A stretch of 64,000 bases of DNA from Variovorax paradoxus (GTDB taxonomy: Bacteria; Pseudomonadota; Gammaproteobacteria; Burkholderiales; Burkholderiaceae_C). Below the pieces are notes generated by a model. The model worked only from the letters and a program-made list of their open reading frames with translations. It was not told the DNA's origin and searched no databases. Positions within the stretch are counted from its first letter, which is position 1; every line of letters begins with the position of its first letter. The translations under genes were made by a program, and so were the position numbers. Location: the NCBI RefSeq assembly GCF_018614875.1, contig NZ_JAGGNW010000011.1:806001-870000 (forward strand), in the 5' to 3' direction. Shown here one piece after another: positions 36,567 through 44,873 of this stretch.

Positions 36567-37523
36567 GTGCCTCGCGCCGCCGGCGCGCCCCAAATACCCG
36601 TGGCGCCCGAGGCCGCGCTGCCTGCCGCCGGCATCGCCACCATCACCAAGGCCGACACCCAGGACTACTTCACCGAGGTGGCCGACGACTACCGCGCATG
36701 GAGCCCGAGCTACAACATGCACTTCGGCTTCTGGCGTCTCGGGCTGAACCCGCTGCGGCGCGAAGGCATGCTGGTGGAAATGAACCGCGCGGTCGGCCGT
36801 GCGCTGAGGCTCGAAGAACCCCGGCCGACGCAGGAAAACGCGCAGCGCCGCTGCGTGATCGATCTCGGCTGCGGCGCCGGCGCCACCGCGCGCACGCTGG
36901 TGGGCGACGATCCGTCGCTGTATGCCGTCACGGTCACCAACGTGGCCGTGCAGAACAGCATCGCCGCGCGGCTCGACGCGGGTGCCGGCGTGGCCGACCG
37001 CATGGCGCATGTCGAAGCCGACTACACGCGCACCGGCCTGCCCACCGCACAGGCCGACGGCGCCTGGGCCGTGGAAAGCGCCTGCTATGCGAGCGGCACA
37101 GCCAAGGCCGATTTCGTGCGCGAGGCGGCCCGCCTGCTGAAGCCCGGCGCACGGCTCGCGGTGGTCGACGGCTTCCTGCTGCGGCGCGAACCGGGCCGCG
37201 CCGCCGGCTGGCTGCACCGCCTGTGGGCCGACAGCTGGGCCGTGCCCACGCTGGCGGTGCAGGGCGATTTCGTTGCCGCGCTGCGCGACAACGGATTCGA
37301 CGAGATCGAGGTGCAATCGCTGCGCTGGCGCGTGGCACCCAGTGCGCTGCACATTCCGATGCTTGCCACGCGCTTCGCGCTGGCCGAACTCTGGAAGGCG
37401 CGCGGCAGGCTCAGCCCCTGGCGCCGCAAGCACATCGTGGCCAGCTACTGCGCGCTGGTGCTGGGCCTTTTCTGGCGCGACTTCGACTACTGCATGGTGA
37501 CGGCAAGACGCCGCGCCGCCTGA
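36567..37523 (+). CDS. Class I SAM-dependent methyltransferase, apparent frameshift at the 5' end
   Basis: A class I methyltransferase of about 320 residues. It has SAM motif I in VIDLGCGAGATARTL, a front segment DYRAWSPSYNMHFGFWRLG and the acidic motif WAVESACYASGTA, resembling sterol/tocopherol-type small-molecule methyltransferases. The best start, ATG 36539 with AGGAAA, is one base out of frame with the body. The coding frame itself offers only GTG 36567 or 36600 without ribosome-binding sites. Either one extra base is present near 36540-36555 or initiation is unusual. The substrate is unknown. Confidence 0.72.
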   Translation: MPRAAGAPQIPVAPEAALPAAGIATITKADTQDYFTEVADDYRAWSPSYNMHFGFWRLGLNPLRREGMLVEMNRAVGRALRLEEPRPTQENAQRRCVIDLGCGAGATARTLVGDDPSLYAVTVTNVAVQNSIAARLDAGAGVADRMAHVEADYTRTGLPTAQADGAWAVESACYASGTAKADFVREAARLLKPGARLAVVDGFLLRREPGRAAGWLHRLWADSWAVPTLAVQGDFVAALRDNGFDEIEVQSLRWRVAPSALHIPMLATRFALAELWKARGRLSPWRRKHIVASYCALVLGLFWRDFDYCMVTARRRAA

Positions 37524-37556
37524 AGAAACACCACACGCCCAGGAGGAGAGGTTTCC

Positions 37557-38615
37557 ATGCGCACCGATTCCGAAGAAAGCAGGCTCGCCGACCTGGCGCC
37601 CATCGGGCAGACCGCAAACGACGAGGTGCAGGCCAAGCCCGTGCGCGGCATGCCCTTCGGCTGGTTCTGGCCGATGGCGGCCGGCGCGGCGATCGCGCTC
37701 GTGCTGCGCATCGTCTTCAGCAGCGGCCCGGGCGAGCCCTTTTCGGCGATGCTGGGTTCGTTCGTCTATCTCGCGCCCGCGGTGTGCGGCGCGGTCACGG
37801 TGTACCTGGCCGAGCGCATCGAGCGGCGCAGCTGGGGCTACTACATCTGGGCGCCGTGGGTTGCCACCTTGCTGTTCGTCGGCGGCACGCTGCTGGTGTT
37901 CATCGAGGGCCTGATCTGCGCCGCCGTCATCGCGCCGCTGTTCGCGGTCCTGGGCAGTCTCGGCGGCCTCGCGATGGGCATCGTGTGCCGCATCACCAAC
38001 TGGCCGAAGCCCGCGCTCTACAGCTTTGCGGTGCTGCCGCTCGTGCTCGGCGCCATCGAGCCGCAGATGCCGAACCCGGACCAGTTCTCGAACACTTCGC
38101 GCACGCTCTTCATCGCCGCGCCGGCCGTGCGCGTGTGGCAAGAACTCAACGATGCGCGCGACATCCGCCCCGGCGAAGTCGGCGATGCCTGGGCCTACCG
38201 CATCGGCGTGCCGATGCCGGTGGCGGGCGTGACCGAAGACACCCCCGAAGGCCGCGTGCGCAAGGTGCAATGGCAGAAGGACGTGCACTTCGACGAAATC
38301 ATCACAGAGTGGCAGCCGCTGCAGCGCGTGAAGTGGCGCTACCGCTTCTCGCCCGACTCCTTTCCCGCTGGCGCGCTGGACGACCACGTGGTCATCGGCG
38401 GCCACTATTTCGACCTGCGCGACTCGGCTTACACGCTCACGCCGCGCGAAGGCGGCACGGAGCTTCGCATCGACGTTTCCTGGCGCGTGAGCACGCGCTT
38501 CAACTGGTATGCCGACCGCGTGGCGCAGCTTCTGCTGGGCGACTTCTCCGAACACATCCTGCGCTTCTACAAGGCACGCAGCGAGACCGCCGCGGCGGCC
38601 GCGTCACGAAGCTGA
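37557..38615 (+). CDS. Membrane-anchored SRPBCC domain protein
   Basis: A 352-residue protein. After a polar N-terminus, residues about 38-180 contain four or five hydrophobic helices (GWFWPMAAGAAIALVLRIV, MLGSFVYLAPAVCGAVTVYL, WVATLLFVGGTLLVFIEGL and others). Residues 185-340 form a START/Bet v1-like SRPBCC fold (RTLFIAAPAVRVWQELNDA, FDEIITEWQPLQRVKWRY, GGTELRIDVSWRVSTRFNWY). Such folds bind hydrophobic ligands. An AGGAGGAG ribosome-binding site precedes the ATG. It is last in the GbsR-linked gene set, so it may bind or transport the methylated product; this is inference. Confidence 0.75.
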   Translation: MRTDSEESRLADLAPIGQTANDEVQAKPVRGMPFGWFWPMAAGAAIALVLRIVFSSGPGEPFSAMLGSFVYLAPAVCGAVTVYLAERIERRSWGYYIWAPWVATLLFVGGTLLVFIEGLICAAVIAPLFAVLGSLGGLAMGIVCRITNWPKPALYSFAVLPLVLGAIEPQMPNPDQFSNTSRTLFIAAPAVRVWQELNDARDIRPGEVGDAWAYRIGVPMPVAGVTEDTPEGRVRKVQWQKDVHFDEIITEWQPLQRVKWRYRFSPDSFPAGALDDHVVIGGHYFDLRDSAYTLTPREGGTELRIDVSWRVSTRFNWYADRVAQLLLGDFSEHILRFYKARSETAAAAASRS

Positions 38616-38669
38616 AGATTCGGTCCCGCTACAGCGGGCGTTCATGGTTCGGTCCACAATGACCGGACC

Positions 38670-39017
38670 ATGCCGCGCCGCCCCGAGAACCTCTACTCGC
38701 AATACCACGCCCACGTCTACTTCGACCCCGCCACGGTAGCGCAGGCAAGGCAGCTGTGTGAGCAGGCGGGCCGCGAACTGATGGTGGTGGTCGGCCGGGT
38801 GCATGAACGGCTGGTGGGGCCCCATCCGCACTGGAGCTGCCAGCTGGCGTTCGACGCGGCCGAGTTCGACCAGGTGATCGAATGGCTCGAGGCCCATCGC
38901 AACGGCCTCGACATCTTCGTGCATGGCGTCACGGGCGACGACTTTGCCGACCACACGGCGCATGCCATGTGGCTCGGCGAGGAAAGCGCGCTCGACCTGC
39001 GGATGTTCCGGCACTAG
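38670..39017 (+). CDS. DOPA 4,5-dioxygenase family protein
   Basis: A 115-residue protein of the DOPA 4,5-dioxygenase-like family (COG3805). Conserved His-containing segments are YHAHVYFD, GPHPHWSCQ and VHGVTGDDFADHTAHAMWLG. Fungal and plant-related members cleave the DOPA ring, but bacterial members are largely untested. No strong ribosome-binding site is visible. It is convergent with the GST gene, nine bases away. Confidence 0.85.
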   Translation: MPRRPENLYSQYHAHVYFDPATVAQARQLCEQAGRELMVVVGRVHERLVGPHPHWSCQLAFDAAEFDQVIEWLEAHRNGLDIFVHGVTGDDFADHTAHAMWLGEESALDLRMFRH

Positions 39018-39026
39018 CCGGCACGC

Positions 39027-39683
39027 CTAGAACTCGGCGTCGAGCTCGTCGATTTCCTCGGGCTCTTCCTTCGCGGCGGCCACCCACTCCTGCATGGCGG
39101 GCAGGTCCATCACGCGCTTGCAGTACGCGGCGCAGACGCTGTCGAGCGGCACGTCGTAGCTCAGGAAGCGCGTGACCACCGGCGCGTACATCGCGTCGGC
39201 CATGCCCGGCTGCTTGCCGAACAGGAACGGGCCTCCGTAGGTCTTCAGGCATTCGTGCCAGATGGCGACGATGCGGTCGATGTCGGCCTGCGCGCGCGAC
39301 CAGATCTTGAAGCCGCGAAAGCGGGCCTTGATGTTCATCGGCAATGCGCCGCGCATGGAGGCGAAGCCTGAATGCATCTCGCCGCAGACGGCGCGGCAAT
39401 GCGCGCGGCCCTGGATGTCGGCCGGCAGCAGTCCGCCCTTGGGCTTGATCTCGTTCAGGTATTCGCCGATGGCCAGCGTGTCCCACACCTTGACGCCGCC
39501 GTGCTGCAGCGAGGGCACCAGCATCGACGACGAGAGCAGCAACATCTCGGCCTTCATGGCCGGGTCGTCGGGCGGAATGATCTTCTCGCTGAAGTCGAGC
39601 CCGGCCAGCCTGCACATCAGCCAGCCCCGCAACGCCCATGCGCCATAGTTCTTGCTGCTGATCGTGAGAACGGGTTTGGCCAT
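39027..39683 (-). CDS. Glutathione S-transferase family protein
   Basis: A 218-residue GST. The thioredoxin-like N-terminal domain (SKNYGAWALRGWLMCRLAGL, MLVPSLQHGGVKVWDTLAI with the cis-Pro of VPSL) precedes an all-helical C-terminal domain (FLFGKQPGMADAMYAPVVTR). The start at 39683 (MAKPVLTISS) is chosen because the frame upstream is not conserved. The substrate is unknown; it resembles bacterial GSTs of detoxification type. Confidence 0.88.
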   Translation of the reverse strand: MAKPVLTISSKNYGAWALRGWLMCRLAGLDFSEKIIPPDDPAMKAEMLLLSSSMLVPSLQHGGVKVWDTLAIGEYLNEIKPKGGLLPADIQGRAHCRAVCGEMHSGFASMRGALPMNIKARFRGFKIWSRAQADIDRIVAIWHECLKTYGGPFLFGKQPGMADAMYAPVVTRFLSYDVPLDSVCAAYCKRVMDLPAMQEWVAAAKEEPEEIDELDAEF

Positions 39684-39781
39684 CGTGGATCTCCTTGACG
39701 GGCTGCCTGCTGCCGGTTGGCTCCCACGGGCGTGCAAGGCCTGTGCCACCGCTTGGCCCGCAACTTGCCTGTACTACTTTC

Positions 39782-40999
39782 ATGTTGTACCGGGCCTACC
39801 AGAACCAAGCCGACCTGCTCTCGCCCTCCCGGCTCGCAGCCCAGTATCTCGGCCGGGCCTTCTGGAAGGACGGCACCGACCGCACCATGCTGCGGCGCAT
39901 GGCGGCGCAGTTCGAAGTGTTTTCGCGCATGCGGCTGACCCATTCGCGCCCCGACTACGGCATTGCCAGCGTGCCGGTCGATGGCGTGGAAACCGCGGTG
40001 CATGAAGAGACAGCGCTGGTCTCGCCCTTCGGCACCCTGCTGCACTTCCGCAAGCACACGCAGGCGGTGCACCCGCCCGTGCTGCTGGTCGCACCACTGT
40101 CGGGCCATTTCGCGACGCTGCTGCGCGAAACTGTGCGCACCCTGCTGCGCGACCACGATGTGTACCTGACCGACTGGCACAACGCGCGCGACGTGCCGCT
40201 GTGGCAGGGCCGATTCGGCCTCGACGACTACACGCTGCAGCTCATGCGCTTCCTGGAAGCCGTGGGCCCGGGCGTGCACATGGTCGCGGTCTGCCAGCCC
40301 TGTGTGGCCGCGCTGGCCGCCACGGCGCTGATGGCCGAGGACGACAACCCGGCCACGCCGCGCAGCCTCACGCTGATGGCCGGCCCGGTCGATTGCCGCA
40401 TCAACCCGACCGGCGTGAATGCGCTCGCGACCAGCAAGCCGATCGAATGGTTTCGCCGCAACCTCATCAGCCACGTGCCCTGGCCGCATGCCGGCATGAT
40501 GCGGCGCGTGTACCCCGGCTTCCTGCAGCTCTCGGCCTTCATGAGCATGAACCCCGAGCGCCACAAGAAGCAGTTCCAGGACATGGTCCACCATCTGGTC
40601 GAGGGCGACATCGAGAAGGCCCGCACCATCGGCAGCTTCTACGATGAATACCTGGCGGTGAACGACCTGCCGGCCGAGTTCTACCTGGAAACCGTGGAGC
40701 GCGTGTTCCAGACCTACGACCTGCCGCGCGGCGTGCTCACGGTGGGCGACCGCACGGTGAACCCGGCCGCCATCCGCCGCACCGCGCTGCTCACGGTGGA
40801 AGGCGAGCGCGACGACATCTGCTCGGTCGGCCAGACGGTGGCGGCGCAAGACCTCTGCACCGGCATCCGGCCCTACCTCAAGGCCCATCACCTGCAGGCC
40901 GGCGTGGGCCACTATGGCGTTTTCAGCGGCAGCAAGTGGAACGCGCAGATCTACCCGCGCGTGCGCGAAACCATCCACGCCGCGGCCGAGCTGCACTGA
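39782..40999 (+). CDS. phaZ: Intracellular polyhydroxyalkanoate depolymerase
   Basis: A 405-residue PhaZ-type depolymerase that mobilises stored poly-3-hydroxybutyrate. It begins MLYRAYQNQADLLSPSRLAA, typical of the family. The nucleophile region is VAVCQPCVAA; Cys171 in this elbow replaces the Ser of lipases, as in the Cupriavidus enzymes. LYLTDWHNARDVPL-like and AGVGHYGVFSGSKW segments provide the rest of the catalytic set. There is no signal peptide, consistent with a cytosolic granule enzyme. Confidence 0.93.
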   Translation: MLYRAYQNQADLLSPSRLAAQYLGRAFWKDGTDRTMLRRMAAQFEVFSRMRLTHSRPDYGIASVPVDGVETAVHEETALVSPFGTLLHFRKHTQAVHPPVLLVAPLSGHFATLLRETVRTLLRDHDVYLTDWHNARDVPLWQGRFGLDDYTLQLMRFLEAVGPGVHMVAVCQPCVAALAATALMAEDDNPATPRSLTLMAGPVDCRINPTGVNALATSKPIEWFRRNLISHVPWPHAGMMRRVYPGFLQLSAFMSMNPERHKKQFQDMVHHLVEGDIEKARTIGSFYDEYLAVNDLPAEFYLETVERVFQTYDLPRGVLTVGDRTVNPAAIRRTALLTVEGERDDICSVGQTVAAQDLCTGIRPYLKAHHLQAGVGHYGVFSGSKWNAQIYPRVRETIHAAAELH

Positions 41000-41021
41000 G
41001 CATGCGATCGAATGCCCGGCT

Positions 41022-41978
41022 TCAGCGCCGGCTGCGCTTTCCCTTCGCCGCCACGCGCCGCACCGCGGCCTCGCCGGCCTGCGGAAGCCGCTCTCGAAGG
41101 AACGCAATCAGCTCCTGCGCCGCCACGTTGCGCATCGGCCCCGGCAGGTAGGCCAGCACCACGCGGCGCTCGACGCGCGGCTTCAGCAACGGCAGCACCA
41201 CCAGTTCGGGGTCGCGCAACAGCGAGGTGTAGAGCTGGGGCATCAATCCCAGCGCCTGGCCGCTGCGCACCAGCGCATAGAGCGTTTCGGAATAGCTCAC
41301 GCGCAAGGGCTCGGGCCCCTGCTCGAATTGCGCGCGTGCCGGGTTGCCGAGTGCCGGCATGCTGCCGCTCTCGAACAGCACCAGCCGCTCCTTGCCGATG
41401 GCCTCCCAGCTCGCATCCGCGGTCGCAGCCAGCGCATGGCCGCGGCGCACCACCAGCACCAGCGGATCACGGAACAGGTCGACGCAGGCCAGCCCGCCCG
41501 GCGGCTCGGTGATGGCGGCCACCGCCATGTCGAGCCGGCCGCTGCGCAGCTCGGCCAGCAGGTCGGTCGAGGGCGCATCGCGCCAGGCGATCTCGACCTC
41601 CCGCTGCCCGCTTTGGAGAAACTCGCTGGCCGCGGCCGTCACGCGCGCGCTGGCCGACGGGATCACGCCCACGCGCACGAAGGCCCGCCCGCGCTGCACG
41701 GTGCTTTCGATGTCGCGCAGCGCCACCTCGAAGGTGTTGACCAGGAAATCGGTGCGCGCCAGCACCTCGGCGCCCACCGGCGTGAGTTCGAGGCGATGGG
41801 TGGAACGGGTCAGCAGTTCGGCGCCGAGCAGCTTCTCCATCTGCTTGATGGCGTTGCTCAGCGCCGGCTGGGTAATGGCCAGCCGGCGCGCCGCGCGGCC
41901 GAACTGCCCTTCTTTCACCAGCACCGAGAAGAACTGAAGCTGGCGCAGGGTGAGCGCCCGAAGCGGCAGGGAGGCCAT
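41022..41978 (-). CDS. LysR family transcriptional regulator
   Basis: A 318-residue LysR protein. The N-terminal helix-turn-helix is QLQFFSVLVKEGQFGRAARR followed by LAITQPALSNAIKQMEKLLG. The C-terminal effector domain includes FVRVGVIPSASARV and the usual periplasmic-binding-like fold. It is divergent from the adenosine deaminase gene across 84 bases that contain a perfect palindrome, so it probably regulates the deaminase and its downstream Bug protein. The inducer is unknown. Confidence 0.93.
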   Translation of the reverse strand: MASLPLRALTLRQLQFFSVLVKEGQFGRAARRLAITQPALSNAIKQMEKLLGAELLTRSTHRLELTPVGAEVLARTDFLVNTFEVALRDIESTVQRGRAFVRVGVIPSASARVTAAASEFLQSGQREVEIAWRDAPSTDLLAELRSGRLDMAVAAITEPPGGLACVDLFRDPLVLVVRRGHALAATADASWEAIGKERLVLFESGSMPALGNPARAQFEQGPEPLRVSYSETLYALVRSGQALGLMPQLYTSLLRDPELVVLPLLKPRVERRVVLAYLPGPMRNVAAQELIAFLRERLPQAGEAAVRRVAAKGKRSRR

Positions 41979-41993
41979 GGCGGTCCGGTTATC

Positions 41994-42006
41994 GATTCAA
42001 TGAATC
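41994..42006. promoter_or_regulatory. Candidate LysR operator
   Basis: GATTCA-A-TGAATC is a perfect 13-base palindrome in the AT-rich gap between the divergent LysR and adenosine deaminase genes, 16 bases upstream of the LysR start and 57 bases from the deaminase start. Confidence 0.55.
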
Positions 42007-42062
42007 AAATTATAGAAATTCAAAATTTTGTTTATGGGGCAGCCCTCCCTAGACTGGCCGGC

Positions 42063-43154
42063 ATGACCAGCCCCGCCTCGCCGTCCTTCACGCTGGAATC
42101 CATGCTGCATGCGATTCCCAAGGTGGAGCTGCACTGCCACCTGTTCGGCACGGTGCGCCACGAAACTTTCAAGCAACTCAACCATCGCGCCGGCTCGCCG
42201 CTCGCGGCCGAGGAGATCGAAGGCTTCTATACGCGCGGAGAAAAACCGGTCGGCGTGCTGCGCGTGCTGCGCGCGCTCGACGCGCAGCTGGTGCGCAGCC
42301 CCGGCGATCTCTATCAGCTGACACGCGAATACCTCGAGGACGCGGCGGCCCACAACGTGCGCTACGCCGAGTTCTTCTGGAACCCGACCGGCACGGTGCA
42401 CGGTTCCGGCATTGCCTACCCGATGGCGCAGGGTGCAATCGTCCGCGCGATCCAGGACGCGCAGCAGGAGTTCGGTATCACAGGCCGGCTCATCGCCGCC
42501 ATCGACCGCGAGGCGAGCCCCGAGGCCGCAGTTGAGATGGTGGAGTGGGTCAAGGCCCACCGCTGCGACGAGGTGATCGGCATCGGCATCGACTACCGCG
42601 AGGTCGACCGGCCGCCCGAACTCTTCGCGCAGGCCTATGCCGAGGCGCGGCGCGCGGGGCTCAAGGCCACGGCGCACGCGGGCGAGTTCGGCATGCCGTG
42701 GACAAATGTGCGCACCGCGCTCGATGTGCTGCAGGTGGACCGCATCGACCACGGCTACACGGTGGTCGACCAGCCCGACTTCGCGCGCCAGTGCGCCGAA
42801 CGCGGCGTGATCTTCACCGTGGTGCCAACCAACTCCTACTACCTGCGCACGCTGCCTCCGGAGCGCTGGGCGCTCGACCATCCCATTCGCCGCATGCCCG
42901 CCCTGGGCCTGCGCATCCATCCCAATACCGACGACCCGACGCTGCACAAGGTCACGCCCACGCAGGCCTGGCTGATGATGGCGCGCGACTTCGGATTCGG
43001 GTTGGACGAGCTGCGCGGCTTCATGCACAACGGACTCGACGGCGCATGGATCGACGATACGCAGCGCCGCGCGTGGCGCACGCAATGGAGCCGCGAGTTC
43101 GACACGCTGCGCGCCCGCCTGGCACAAGAGCCGCATTCCGCCCACCCGCAATGA
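42063..43154 (+). CDS. Adenosine deaminase family protein
   Basis: A 363-residue metal-dependent deaminase. Zinc ligands are the HCH of KVELHCHLFGT, the His of ATAHAGEFG, the DHG of VDRIDHGYTVVD and the Asp pair in HPNTDDPTLHKV. These are the adenosine/adenine deaminase hallmarks, hydrolysing adenosine to inosine or adenine to hypoxanthine. Whether the nucleoside or the base is used is not certain. It is followed by a Bug binding protein with ATGA overlap and is divergent from a LysR gene, suggesting uptake-linked purine use. Confidence 0.88.
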   Translation: MTSPASPSFTLESMLHAIPKVELHCHLFGTVRHETFKQLNHRAGSPLAAEEIEGFYTRGEKPVGVLRVLRALDAQLVRSPGDLYQLTREYLEDAAAHNVRYAEFFWNPTGTVHGSGIAYPMAQGAIVRAIQDAQQEFGITGRLIAAIDREASPEAAVEMVEWVKAHRCDEVIGIGIDYREVDRPPELFAQAYAEARRAGLKATAHAGEFGMPWTNVRTALDVLQVDRIDHGYTVVDQPDFARQCAERGVIFTVVPTNSYYLRTLPPERWALDHPIRRMPALGLRIHPNTDDPTLHKVTPTQAWLMMARDFGFGLDELRGFMHNGLDGAWIDDTQRRAWRTQWSREFDTLRARLAQEPHSAHPQ

Positions 43155-44155
43155 ACCACGCCATGAACACATCCCACCGCCTGTCCCGCCGCATTCTTCT
43201 TGCCGCCACCCTCTGCTCGGCATTGCCGATTGCGGCAGTCGCGCAGGGCGCATGGCCCGCCACCAAGCCGATCACGCTGATCGTTCCCTACACCGCGGGC
43301 GGCAGCGTGGACGTCAACGCCCGCCTCGTCGCCACGCGGCTGGGCGAACGGCTGAAACAGTCGGTGGTGATCGAGAACGTGAGCGGCGCGGGTGGCGCCA
43401 TCGGCGTGGCCAAGGCCGTCAACGCGGCGCCCGACGGCTACACGCTGGTGGTCGGGCCCGACAGCGCCATCGCCATCGGGCGGCTGGTCAACCCCTCGGC
43501 CTTCAAGTTCGATCCGCTCAAGGACCTGGTGCCGGTCGGCATGCTCAACACCGCGCCGATGGTGCTGGTTGCACGGCCCGGGCTCGAGGCGCAGACCTAT
43601 GCCGACTTCGTGAAACTCGCCAAGGCCAAGCCCGGCGCCTACAACTATGCCACCTCGGGCGTGGGCACGGTGCTGCAGCTGGCCATGGAGCTTCTGAAGC
43701 AGCGCAGCGGCATCTTCGTGACCCATGTGCCCTACCGCGGCGGCGCGCAGATTGCCACCGACGTGATCGGCAACCAGGTCGACCTGGCCATGCTGGTCAG
43801 CACCAGCGCCATTCCGCACGTGAACGGCAACCGCCTGAAGGCGCTGGGCATCACCGGCAGCCAGCGCCTCGCCGCGCTGCCCAACGTGCCCACCTTCAAC
43901 GAGATGCCCGGCCTCAAGGGCTACGACATGGTGAGCTGGACCGGCATCTTCGCCCCCGCCAGGACCCCGCCCGCCATCGTGGCCCGCCTCAACCAGGAAC
44001 TCAACGCCGTGCTCGCCGAAGAACAGGTGCGCAGCAAGCTCAACGAGCAAGGCGCCCTGCCCGGCAGCGGCACGCCCGAGCAGTTCGGCCAGTTCGTCCA
44101 GGCCGAATACGCCCGCAATCAAAAGATCGTGCAGTCGGCCAACATCAAGGAATAA
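43151..44155 (+). CDS. Bug family (TctC-like) solute-binding protein
   Basis: A 334-residue periplasmic binding protein with signal peptide ending near AAVAQG. Family segments are IVPYTAGGSVDVNARLVATR, ENVSGAGGAIGVAKAVNAAP and HVPYRGGAQIATDVIGNQVD. The ATG overlaps the deaminase TGA, so the two are cotranscribed. No membrane transporter subunits are present; Bug proteins without partners are common in betaproteobacteria and may share a permease or act in sensing. A ligand related to purine degradation is inference. Confidence 0.92.
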   Translation: MNHAMNTSHRLSRRILLAATLCSALPIAAVAQGAWPATKPITLIVPYTAGGSVDVNARLVATRLGERLKQSVVIENVSGAGGAIGVAKAVNAAPDGYTLVVGPDSAIAIGRLVNPSAFKFDPLKDLVPVGMLNTAPMVLVARPGLEAQTYADFVKLAKAKPGAYNYATSGVGTVLQLAMELLKQRSGIFVTHVPYRGGAQIATDVIGNQVDLAMLVSTSAIPHVNGNRLKALGITGSQRLAALPNVPTFNEMPGLKGYDMVSWTGIFAPARTPPAIVARLNQELNAVLAEEQVRSKLNEQGALPGSGTPEQFGQFVQAEYARNQKIVQSANIKE

Positions 44156-44194
44156 GCCGACGTATCGAGCGGCCGGCGCAGCCAGGCCCGTTGG

Positions 44195-44288
44195 TGAAAC
44201 ACCGCAGAACCGGCTTTGCCGGGCTGCTGGTGTTGCCCCCGGCGAGGGGGTGGGAGAAGCGACACGAAGTGCGCGAAGCCTGGGGGAG
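44195..44288 (-). repeat. Dispersed intergenic repeat, copy 3 (inverted)
   Basis: A roughly 94-bp copy on the opposite strand, between the Bug gene and the convergent CBS gene. In its own orientation it reads CAACACCAGCAGCCCGGC, then AAAGCCGGTTCTGCGG and TGTTTCA, nearly the same as copies 1 and 2. Confidence 0.85.
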
Positions 44289-44291
44289 TAC

Positions 44292-44732
44292 CTATTGCTC
44301 TTCGGGCCAGTCGCGAATGTAAGCCTTGAGCATCTTGTTCTCGAAGTTCTGGCTGTCCACCACCGCCTTGGCGACGTCGTAGAAGCTGATCACGCCCATC
44401 AGCATGCGCTTGTCCATCACGGGCATGTAGCGCGCGTGGCGCTCCAGCATGATGCGGCGGATTTCGTCGAGGTCGGTTTCGAGCGTGCAGGTCACGGGCG
44501 CGTCGTCCATGGCCTTGCGCACCAGCGTGCCGCCCACCTGGCCGCCGTTGTCGACAATGGCCAGGATCACTTCCCTGAAGGTGAGCATCCCGACCAGATC
44601 GCCGTGTTCCATGACCACCAGGGAGCCGATGTCCTTTTCCGCCATGGTGTTGACGGCTTCGGCCAGCAGGTCGTCAGGCGTGATGGTGAAGAGCGTGTTG
44701 CCCTTGACGCGAAGGATGTCGCTGACTTTCAT
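44292..44732 (-). CDS. CBS domain pair protein
   Basis: A 146-residue protein made almost entirely of two CBS repeats: residues 1-65 (LFTITPDDLLAEAVNTMAEK, IGSLVVMEHGDLVGMLTFRE) and 72-135 (VTCTLETDLDEIRRIMLERH, RYMPVMDKRMLMGVISFYDV). Such stand-alone pairs bind adenine nucleotides and regulate partner proteins. The partner is not evident here. GAGGAG sits ahead of the ATG at 44732. Confidence 0.92.
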   Translation of the reverse strand: MKVSDILRVKGNTLFTITPDDLLAEAVNTMAEKDIGSLVVMEHGDLVGMLTFREVILAIVDNGGQVGGTLVRKAMDDAPVTCTLETDLDEIRRIMLERHARYMPVMDKRMLMGVISFYDVAKAVVDSQNFENKMLKAYIRDWPEEQ

Positions 44733-44873
44733 CGTGTGCTCCTCTCGGGAATCGTTCTCGGCGGCTGCCGAATTGAATATAGCCCACAATCGGCGCCGAC
44801 TCCCACGCCCATGACACGCTCGCATGATTAGCAGACGTAACGGGGCATTGCGAACGAACCCAGAAAGGCCCCC

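Noticed and set aside
38631-38646. CCCGC-TACA-GCGGG hairpin after the SRPBCC gene as a terminator
   Set aside because: The stem is only five pairs and no T run follows.
36539-38662. A 707-codon plus-strand frame beginning at the well-placed ATG 36539
   Set aside because: Beyond the first few codons it is an Arg/His-rich shadow of the methyltransferase and SRPBCC genes, which have clear domains in other frames. The ATG is discussed as a frameshift instead.
44733-44873. Leader of metY as a possible SAM riboswitch
   Set aside because: I could not recognise conserved SAM-I, SAM-II or SAH core elements in the 141 bases.
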